The position numbers and the translations under genes were made by a program. A DNA stretch of 64,000 nt, taken from positions 22,897 to 86,896 of the forward strand of contig JAFMDF010000003.1 of NCBI GenBank assembly GCA_017857395.1, given 5' to 3'. Each line of letters starts with the position of its first letter. The first letter of the stretch is position 1. This document shows positions 48,580-56,476 of this stretch, piece by piece. Under the pieces are notes generated by a model. That model made no database searches and was not told where the DNA came from. It saw nothing but the letters and a program-made list of their open reading frames with translations. The DNA is from Bacteroidota bacterium (GTDB lineage Bacteria > Bacteroidota > Bacteroidia > Chitinophagales > Saprospiraceae).

Positions 48580-51102
48580 ATGTTGCTTCATATAAATAAA
48601 TTATTTCTAAAGAAGACCTATCTATTCTTTGTCTTTTTTTTCATGCTGATTTACACTAAGGGAATAGCTCAACCAGCCTGTTTAGGAGAACAAGGAAAAT
48701 TAGTATGGAATATGTGGGATTCTAATTCTTTGAATGAGACAATCCATCAACCAACGTTTCCATTTAAGCCAACTCGAACCCAAGAACTAGTAGATTCTTT
48801 TAAAACGCCTTTTACAAGTTTTTCGGACACTTATATCTCTTTTGTGAGAGGCTACCTGAAAGTTCCTCAATCAGGGGATTATATTTTTAATGTTACTGGA
48901 GATGATGATGTTTTGTTCTCTCTAAGTACAGGAGAATCCGAAAAAAACATTGGGCTAATTTCCTCATTTGATGGTTGGACAGAGCCAACTGAACACTATA
49001 AGTACAACTCGCAAACTTCTACTACTCAATCGCTTCAAGCTAATCAATACTATTATTTTGAACTACTTCATCAAGAAGGTGGTGGTGGTGACCATTTTAG
49101 GGTCAGTTGGAAAACACCTTTTGCTACAGATACTTCTTTTCAAGCCGTGCCTGTTCAATATCTTTTTGATTACACTTGTAATTTAGATTGTCCCGAAAAA
49201 GGGACGCCTTGTGATGATAATGATGGAAATACTTTAAATGATGTGCAAGATGGATACTGTAATTGTTACGGTACGCCTCAACCAAGAAATACACCAAATT
49301 GTATTGGCGAGAAAGGTTTTGTTAATGCTATGCATTATGACAGTATATATGGAGATAGATTGACCCATCTATATTTTGATTCAAGCTATCCGCTCAATCC
49401 TGGTCGTGGAGAAAAATTGGAAGTTTTGCAACTTACAGATGGAGGTCTTGATTCTTTTGGAACAGTAATTAAAGGCTACTTATCTGTTCCTGTTACTGGT
49501 ACGTATTATTTTAACATTACAGGACGGCGAAGAGCAGGCATGAAATTGAGTAGTACCGAAAACCCAGAAGAAGCTGGTTTTATTGCTTTTTATGACAATA
49601 ATTGTTGTATTAGTACCTATGATCATACTAGAGAGGCGACGCAAACATCTCAAGGCCAGATTCTAGAGAAAGGAAAATACTATTATTTTGAAATTAATTA
49701 TAAAGCACATACTGGTAACGAGTATTTTAATGTTTTTTGGAAAACTCCTTTTTATGTTGATGATAAATGGAGAAGACTAGATGGAAGTTATTTTTACCAA
49801 TATGACCCTACTTGTGAATTTGCTTGTATGCCTGAAGGCACACCTTGTGATGATGGCAGTGCCACAACTATGAGAGATACTTTCAATGCAAATTGTTTAT
49901 GCGTAGGTATTCCTTGTCCGAATAATGACTGTGGAGAATCAGCTGAGGTAGCAGCAAGAAATTATCAATCTCCAGAAGCTTGTGGTACCTCAGATGAATT
50001 AAAAAATGAAGCGGCTAATGCTTGGTTAAGTTGTACGGATGCAACCAATCCAGCTACTAATGCAGCAGGGAAATGGATACAATATGACTTAGGGCAGAGT
50101 TATTATATTGATAAAGCCAATATTTGGAATTATAATGTATCTGCTTTAACGGGAAGAGGTTTCAAAGACGTAACCATTCACGTTTCTAGTGATGGTTCAA
50201 ATTGGACTAGCATAGGAAATTTTTCCTGGTCAGAAGCTACTGGTTTAGTTGGTTATGGTGGATTTGAACAAAATATGGGGGTTACTGGTCGATACATAAT
50301 TATAAGTGCAACGAGCAATTTTGATGGTAATAATTGTTTTGGGTTGAGTAAAGTCAATTTTGCCGTTTTTGATTGCTTAAATATCGGAAAACCATGTAAT
50401 GATGGAAATGCTGAAACTTCGAATGATGTTTATAATACAGATTGTAAATGTGAAGGAACAACTCCTACTGTAGAGAATTTTTGTAGAAGAGAAAGAAGAG
50501 TACATGGTAATATTGCAATTGACCCGAATAACTATGATGCAGAAAAGACCATCACCAGTGAAGCCATTTTACTAGCAAATTATGATGTAAGTTATATTGC
50601 TGGAGAATCTATAAGCCTAATGCCAGGTTTTCATGCACAGATAGGAAGCAATTTATTGGCGATGATTGGTGGATGTACTCCAGTTCAAAGCATAGACGAA
50701 ATTGTGGATAATACGATTATTCGACCTTATGATGTTGGCGATTTATATAATTTTCCACCAAAAGGTGGAGTAGATACAACTACTGTTGATACCATTATTG
50801 GAGCAGGTAGTCGATTAATAGTAGGCACTCCACAGCATTTGGCGACGACTCTAGAAATTACGCCAAATCCTACAAAGGATTGGGCAGTATTTGATTTTTA
50901 TTTACCAATCACCACAAGTGTCACGCTAAAAATCTATGCTTCCAATGGACAAGAAGTAGCTACTTTGATTAATAATCGAGTGATTGAGAAAGGTAATTTT
51001 AAAGAAAGATTCCAAGCACAAAATTTAGCCAAAGGAATTTATCTAGTAACTTTATCAACAGAGGCTACTGTTCTTACTAAGAGTTTGGCGGTTATTGAAT
51101 AA
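48580..51102 (+). CDS. PA14-like/discoidin-like surface protein with Cys-rich repeats and T9SS type A tail
   Basis: Two PA14-like modules; three PCDDG..T..D.....C.C.G repeats; F5/8-like segment; C-terminal TLEITPNPTKDWAVFDF. Confidence 0.88.
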   Translation: MLLHINKLFLKKTYLFFVFFFMLIYTKGIAQPACLGEQGKLVWNMWDSNSLNETIHQPTFPFKPTRTQELVDSFKTPFTSFSDTYISFVRGYLKVPQSGDYIFNVTGDDDVLFSLSTGESEKNIGLISSFDGWTEPTEHYKYNSQTSTTQSLQANQYYYFELLHQEGGGGDHFRVSWKTPFATDTSFQAVPVQYLFDYTCNLDCPEKGTPCDDNDGNTLNDVQDGYCNCYGTPQPRNTPNCIGEKGFVNAMHYDSIYGDRLTHLYFDSSYPLNPGRGEKLEVLQLTDGGLDSFGTVIKGYLSVPVTGTYYFNITGRRRAGMKLSSTENPEEAGFIAFYDNNCCISTYDHTREATQTSQGQILEKGKYYYFEINYKAHTGNEYFNVFWKTPFYVDDKWRRLDGSYFYQYDPTCEFACMPEGTPCDDGSATTMRDTFNANCLCVGIPCPNNDCGESAEVAARNYQSPEACGTSDELKNEAANAWLSCTDATNPATNAAGKWIQYDLGQSYYIDKANIWNYNVSALTGRGFKDVTIHVSSDGSNWTSIGNFSWSEATGLVGYGGFEQNMGVTGRYIIISATSNFDGNNCFGLSKVNFAVFDCLNIGKPCNDGNAETSNDVYNTDCKCEGTTPTVENFCRRERRVHGNIAIDPNNYDAEKTITSEAILLANYDVSYIAGESISLMPGFHAQIGSNLLAMIGGCTPVQSIDEIVDNTIIRPYDVGDLYNFPPKGGVDTTTVDTIIGAGSRLIVGTPQHLATTLEITPNPTKDWAVFDFYLPITTSVTLKIYASNGQEVATLINNRVIEKGNFKERFQAQNLAKGIYLVTLSTEATVLTKSLAVIE

Positions 51103-51124
51103 ATAAATATTCTAGTATTAAATA

Positions 51125-51196
51125 TTTTATTGTATGGTTATATTGCCAAAGTCACAATTAATACTTGTGCCATTCAGCAATATAACCATTTCAATT
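51125..51196. repeat. ATGGYTATATTGTT-family inverted repeat (copy 5)
   Basis: tgtatggttatattgccaaagtcaca / tgtgccattcagcaatataaccatttca. Confidence 0.85.
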
Positions 51197-51221
51197 TTTA
51201 GAAAGATTAAAACTAAAAACG

Positions 51222-53726
51222 ATGACTAACTACCTCCTAAAGGTTATAAAAACAGGGTTTCTTAGAATTTTATTTTTGGCTGCTATATTTGGCAATTTGC
51301 CGAACTTTGGTTGGGGGCAGGTGGTAATTAATCAAGTAGATGATTTTAATGATGGTACGGTACAAGGCTGGGTAACAGGTAAATTAAATGATACCATTAT
51401 TACGAATCAGGCTAATAAACTACAGGTAAGAGCTATAGGTGGTATTGGGCAATTTGGTAAATTATTGGTTTTTAATGAAACGACATGGAGTGGAGATTAT
51501 ATTGGACAAGGTATTACTTCTATTAAACTTAAATTACAAAATATATTTGACCCATTTGGAAATGGTCTTAAAATGAGGTTAGCAATTGGTGACGGAAGAG
51601 CGCCTGGTGCTTCGCCAAATGGTACGACTTGGTTTGTCTCAACAACTCCAGTAATTCTAACCACCTCGTCTGGAGAAGTAGAAGCCATATTTTCAATAAA
51701 AGAAGCAGATTTGACTAGAGCTCAAGGGGCAGCTACTTATACTAGTGTGCTTTCTAATGTAGCTGCTTTAAGAATAACGAATGCTACTTCGGCTACTAAT
51801 CCTAGGGGCGATGATATTACTATAGCCACCCTTTTAATTGATGATATTACTGCTTGTGGTTGTTTAGGAACACCTTATAATGAAACGGTAGACGGAGACT
51901 TATCCAGTGATTTTTCCAAACCTACTTTTATCGAATTATCAGGTACGACAATGGATACGATTACCAGTTGTCAACAGGGAAGCCCATTAGACGTTGATTA
52001 TTTCACGATTGAAGTTCCTCAAGATTCTGTATTAAGCGGATTAGTGCTGACGAACTATACTGCTGCTGAAAATAATAAAGGTTTTTTTGGGGTTCGAGCA
52101 GGAACTGCTTTTACTACTTCGGCAGGCAATACTACGGCGGGAGATTTACTAGGAGGGGTGACTTATGGGTCGGAACATGAAGGACTAAATATACTTCCTG
52201 TTATGGGTACACTATCAGGTAGCCAAGGCTTTACAGGAGCTTTACCTGCTGGAAAATATACTTTTTGGTTAAATCAATTTGGCCCACAATCCTGTGCTTC
52301 TTTACAATTCCTGTTATCAAAAGCTCCAGAAAATAATGATTTATCTAACGACGCATTGAATCCAACGACTGTTCAATTCTCTCCAGCAATGGATACGGTT
52401 AGTAATTGTTTTCAAAATGGGGAGGTCGATTATTTTACTTTTAATGTGCCAATAGATTCTGTACTAACAGGTATAAAGTTAACAGGATATGAGGTTGCGA
52501 GTGCTAGTAACCAAGCTTTCATTGGCATTCAAAAAGGAAATACCTTTACCGAACCAGCCTCTGGAACAAATGTAGCTAATTTATTAGGAGGATTAGTTTT
52601 TGGCACAGGAAACTTAGGGACAGATATACTCCCTGCTATGGGGAATTTACCAAGTAGTCAAGGTTTCACAGCACCATTATCTGCGGGAGATTATACTATT
52701 TGGTTAAATCAAACGGGTGATGAATCTTGTGCGACATTTCAATTTCAATTTGCTAATAATGATTTATCTGATGACCGTTTAAACCCAACGGTTGTTTCCT
52801 TTTCTGAGAACCTAGATACAGTAAGCAATTGTGTCCAAGGAAACCCTAGTGATGTCGATTATTTTACTTTTAATGTACCTGTAAATTCAGAGTTGAGCGA
52901 ATTAAAGTTAAAGAATTATGAATTTGAAGGCACTAATAATCAGTCGTTTATTGGGATTCAGGCAGGAACTACTTTCACCGAACCTGCTTCAGGAACAGAT
53001 GTGGGTAACTTATTAGGGGGGCTAGTTTTTGGTGCAGGAAACTTAGGAACAGATATACTTCCTGCGATGGGCACTTTAAATGGTAGTCAAGGTTTCACGA
53101 CTCCATTACCAGCAGGTGATTATACTTTATGGTTGAATCAAACGGGGCCTTCCGCTTGTGCCACCTTCCAATTTGTATTTACTACTAATAATGAATGTCC
53201 AAGTATTTTGACTTTTGCAAATGAAACGGTTAATTCTGATATTTATAAAGCGGCTGATACTATTAAAACAATAGGAAATGTATTAATAGAAAATGCAAGT
53301 ACGGTAACATTTCAAGCAGGAAAGGCAATTCAATTGAATAGTGGATTTCATGTGATGGCTGGAAGTAATTTCTCCGCTCAAATTATAGATTGTACACCTC
53401 CTGCAAACTTATCAAGGATAGAAAATGATAATCGCCAACAATTTTTTACGCAACCGAAAAGGACTCAAATACCTTTAAAAGTATACCCAAATCCTTTTTA
53501 TAATGCGACTACGATTGCGTACAAATTGAATAAGGCGGAAAAAGTAGGCGTATACATTTATAATTTATCAGGAAAATTGGTAAAGACAATAATTGAAGAT
53601 GAATTTCAAGCAGTTGGTAATTATCAGTATGACTTTAGGAAGGATAATTTAAAAGAGGGTATGTATTTTCTAAACTTAAGAACAGAAAAAGAACAGTTGG
53701 TTAAAAAAATAGTGTTATTGGATTAA
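51222..53726 (+). CDS. T9SS-sorted surface protein with three tandem ~135-aa repeats
   Basis: Repeats ending GTDILPAMG.L..SQGFT.PL.AGDYT.WLNQTG; C-terminal PLKVYPNPFYNATTIAYKL. Confidence 0.9.
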   Translation: MTNYLLKVIKTGFLRILFLAAIFGNLPNFGWGQVVINQVDDFNDGTVQGWVTGKLNDTIITNQANKLQVRAIGGIGQFGKLLVFNETTWSGDYIGQGITSIKLKLQNIFDPFGNGLKMRLAIGDGRAPGASPNGTTWFVSTTPVILTTSSGEVEAIFSIKEADLTRAQGAATYTSVLSNVAALRITNATSATNPRGDDITIATLLIDDITACGCLGTPYNETVDGDLSSDFSKPTFIELSGTTMDTITSCQQGSPLDVDYFTIEVPQDSVLSGLVLTNYTAAENNKGFFGVRAGTAFTTSAGNTTAGDLLGGVTYGSEHEGLNILPVMGTLSGSQGFTGALPAGKYTFWLNQFGPQSCASLQFLLSKAPENNDLSNDALNPTTVQFSPAMDTVSNCFQNGEVDYFTFNVPIDSVLTGIKLTGYEVASASNQAFIGIQKGNTFTEPASGTNVANLLGGLVFGTGNLGTDILPAMGNLPSSQGFTAPLSAGDYTIWLNQTGDESCATFQFQFANNDLSDDRLNPTVVSFSENLDTVSNCVQGNPSDVDYFTFNVPVNSELSELKLKNYEFEGTNNQSFIGIQAGTTFTEPASGTDVGNLLGGLVFGAGNLGTDILPAMGTLNGSQGFTTPLPAGDYTLWLNQTGPSACATFQFVFTTNNECPSILTFANETVNSDIYKAADTIKTIGNVLIENASTVTFQAGKAIQLNSGFHVMAGSNFSAQIIDCTPPANLSRIENDNRQQFFTQPKRTQIPLKVYPNPFYNATTIAYKLNKAEKVGVYIYNLSGKLVKTIIEDEFQAVGNYQYDFRKDNLKEGMYFLNLRTEKEQLVKKIVLLD

Positions 53727-53848
53727 TGGGGAATTGGAAAGTGTTTAATAACGATAGAGAAATAACACGAAGCACCTTTAATATTTTAGTAGGCCAATTT
53801 TTGTCTTACTACTAACAACGTTTGACGTCAAAATAGATTTTAATTCCT

Positions 53849-53856
53849 TACTTTTG
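53849..53856 (+). promoter_or_regulatory. Bacteroidetes -7 element TACTTTTG
   Basis: Matches TAnnTTTG, ~39 bp upstream of 53895. Confidence 0.45.
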
Positions 53857-53894
53857 AGGTTCTTATTTTAAACGTTTATTGATTGTAAATACTA

Positions 53895-54260
53895 ATGGTG
53901 AAAAATTATATACTTTGTTTGATTTGTTGTTTATTGATAGGTTGTAAAGGGGTAAAGAAAGAAGAACTAAAGGGAAAATGGAGGGCCGTTCAATTAACGG
54001 AAGAAGGGGATTCTTTAAAGGTTAACCTCGATGAAATTACGCTAAATTTTCATGAAAAAGGCTATGATTTTACGAGTACTTTAAATTATAAAGAGGCTGG
54101 AATTTATACGCTTAAAGATAATTTATTAACGACCTTGGATAGTTTGAATGAAGGCACACAAGAGAAGGTCGTTGAAATTACAAGACTGCAAAATGATTCC
54201 TTATATATTCGAATGAATGAAGAAGGGAAGGAGCGACTTTTAGTACTGACAAGGAATTAA
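53895..54260 (+). CDS. small putative lipoprotein (lipocalin-like size)
   Basis: Lipobox LLIGC; GKWRAVQLTEEGDSL. Confidence 0.75.
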   Translation: MVKNYILCLICCLLIGCKGVKKEELKGKWRAVQLTEEGDSLKVNLDEITLNFHEKGYDFTSTLNYKEAGIYTLKDNLLTTLDSLNEGTQEKVVEITRLQNDSLYIRMNEEGKERLLVLTRN

Positions 54261-54445
54261 GAGTTGCAATTGAAATTCTGGAACACCCGAAATGTTGGCT
54301 TCTTTAAATTTTTTTTGACTTAGTTTAAAAGGTGCATTAAAATTTGTCTCTCATTGGACTTGCTCTAATAATCGCCTTGCTGATGTGGCTTATACTTGCG
54401 AATTTTACTACCTTTAGGTTTCTTCTAATTTTTCACCGAGAATTT

Positions 54446-55759
54446 ATGCCTAAACCTATTCCTACCTTTATATTTTCATTCTTGTGGAAATCATTGCTTA
54501 TGTGGTGTTTTATAACTTTGCTAAGTTGCAAAAGCACTAATACCTTTGTCCAAAATGCGTCAACTAAAATGACGGAGCAGGAAATCACAATTCTTGCACA
54601 AAAAATTCATGAAGAAGCTTTGGTATTAGATGCCCATGCCGATATTGCAACCCCAACTATTTCACCTACCTTTTTAAGTGCAGATGGACTTTCTAAAGTA
54701 GATATAACTAAATTAACAGTTGGAGGAGTGGGAGCCGTAGTGATGTCTGTGGCAGTTGCACCAGGACCTAGAACTGCGGAAGGTGACGCCGCCGCAAGAA
54801 CCGAAGCGAATGAGAAATTAACGATTGTTAATCAATTAATAAAAGAGAGTGAAGGAACACTTGTTTTATCCAAGTCCGTTGCGGATTTGGTAAAGGCAAA
54901 AGCCAACAATCAGATTTCTTTTATCTTAGGTTTCCAGAACGCAAGGTCACTAGAAAAGAACGTATCCACCATTGATTCTTTTTATAATGCAGGAGTTAGG
55001 ATATTTGGATTAAACCATTTGGGGCATAACGATTTTTCAGACTCTTCTCGCCCATTTTTTGATGGCGAAACAGGTAGGTATGAACCAGATTCCGAACATG
55101 GAGGATTATCGACATTAGGCAAAGCAGCCGTTAAGCGCCTTAACCAATTAGGTGCTATTATTGATGTTTCTCAATTATCAAAACAAGCGACTTTACAAAC
55201 ACTTGCCTTAACGACTGCCCCTGTTATTGCTAGTCATTCCAATGTGTTAGCTATCTCCGATGTAACTCGAAATATATCAGATGAAGAAATTGACTTGATT
55301 GGGAAAAATGGTGGAGTAGTACATATTGCCCCTTTTCGAGCTTATTTATTAGGTTATTCAGACCCTAATTTAGTAGCGGAAATAAAAACGGCTCGTCGTG
55401 CCGCAGGTGTTAGCGAAAAATATTCTTATCCATTTGAATTATACTGGGAAATTGCAGACCTTACTAAAAGGTATGCTTTTCTAAAATCTGTTAGTGATAT
55501 TATTGGCCCAGCAGATGTAGATAACCTTATTGATCACATAGATTATGTCGTCAAAAGAATCGGTATTAATCATGTCGGAATTGGAACAGATTTTAATCAT
55601 GGAAGCGGTATAGATGGCTATGTAGATGCAGCAGATGCTTTGAATGTAACCATTGGATTAGTTCAACGAGGTTATTCTGCTAAAGATATTGAGAAAATTT
55701 GGGGCGGTAATTTCTTGCGTGTTTTTAAGGCGGTAGAAAAAAAATCAAGTAATAAATAA
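54446..55759 (+). CDS. membrane dipeptidase (peptidase M19)-like lipoprotein
   Basis: ALVLDAHADIATPT; GLNHLGHNDFSDSSRP; HSNVLAISDVTRNISDEEI; HVGIGTDFNHGSGIDGY; lipobox LLSC from the ATG at 54446. Confidence 0.88.
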   Translation: MPKPIPTFIFSFLWKSLLMWCFITLLSCKSTNTFVQNASTKMTEQEITILAQKIHEEALVLDAHADIATPTISPTFLSADGLSKVDITKLTVGGVGAVVMSVAVAPGPRTAEGDAAARTEANEKLTIVNQLIKESEGTLVLSKSVADLVKAKANNQISFILGFQNARSLEKNVSTIDSFYNAGVRIFGLNHLGHNDFSDSSRPFFDGETGRYEPDSEHGGLSTLGKAAVKRLNQLGAIIDVSQLSKQATLQTLALTTAPVIASHSNVLAISDVTRNISDEEIDLIGKNGGVVHIAPFRAYLLGYSDPNLVAEIKTARRAAGVSEKYSYPFELYWEIADLTKRYAFLKSVSDIIGPADVDNLIDHIDYVVKRIGINHVGIGTDFNHGSGIDGYVDAADALNVTIGLVQRGYSAKDIEKIWGGNFLRVFKAVEKKSSNK

Positions 55760-55768
55760 CTGCTTAAT

Positions 55769-55813
55769 AGTTGTCGGTTATTTAGCTACGAACGAAACTG
55801 ATAACGGACAACT
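55769..55813. repeat. TTATCAGTTGTC-family inverted repeat
   Basis: agttgtcggttat / ataacggacaact. Confidence 0.7.
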
Positions 55814-55925
55814 GATAACTGATGAAATTATTTGAATTTCGTAAGTTTTAGTTTCTATTTCATAATTTTTCTCGTAAAAAATGTTTGTATCTTACATCTT
55901 TATTGATAAAACTAATGATTAAATT

Positions 55926-56384
55926 ATGGCTACTTATAAGCTTAACATCAACGGAAAGCAGCGGCAAGTAGAGGTTGCTCCAGAAACCCCAATGCTTTGG
56001 GTATTAAGAGATCATTTGAATATGGTTGGCACTAAATATGGTTGCGGTATTGCTCAATGTGGCGCTTGCACAGTTCATTTGGACGGTGTGGCTATGCGTT
56101 CTTGTCAATTGCCAGTTTCTGCCATGAAAGATAAAAAAATAACAACTATTGAAGGCTTATCTGATAATGGTATCCATCCAGTACAACAAGCTTGGTTAGA
56201 ACATGATGTTCCTCAATGCGGCTATTGTCAAGCTGGTCAAATAATGAGTGCAGCCGCTTTATTGAAAGATAATCCCAATCCAAGTGATTCGGATATTGAT
56301 GTAGCCATGAATGGTAATATTTGTCGTTGCGGGACTTATACACGAATTAAAGCAGCGATTAAAACGGCCGCTAAAATGGGCTAA
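55926..56384 (+). CDS. (2Fe-2S)-binding subunit of molybdopterin oxidoreductase
   Basis: [49 protein letters not shown]. Confidence 0.96.
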   Translation: MATYKLNINGKQRQVEVAPETPMLWVLRDHLNMVGTKYGCGIAQCGACTVHLDGVAMRSCQLPVSAMKDKKITTIEGLSDNGIHPVQQAWLEHDVPQCGYCQAGQIMSAAALLKDNPNPSDSDIDVAMNGNICRCGTYTRIKAAIKTAAKMG

Positions 56385-56392
56385 TTTATATC

Positions 56393-56455
56393 TGTAGCTT
56401 AGGCCTCTGGCCTGAGTAGGTTATATTTCTACTCAGACTAGAAATCTAAACTACA
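56393..56455. repeat. 27-bp inverted repeat (GTAGCTT...GAG family)
   Basis: tgtagcttaggcctctggcctgagtag vs ctactcagactagaaatctaaactaca; 21/27 identical, all six differences are transitions. Confidence 0.9.
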
Positions 56456-56476
56456 ATTTCCTCTAAAAAAAATATC

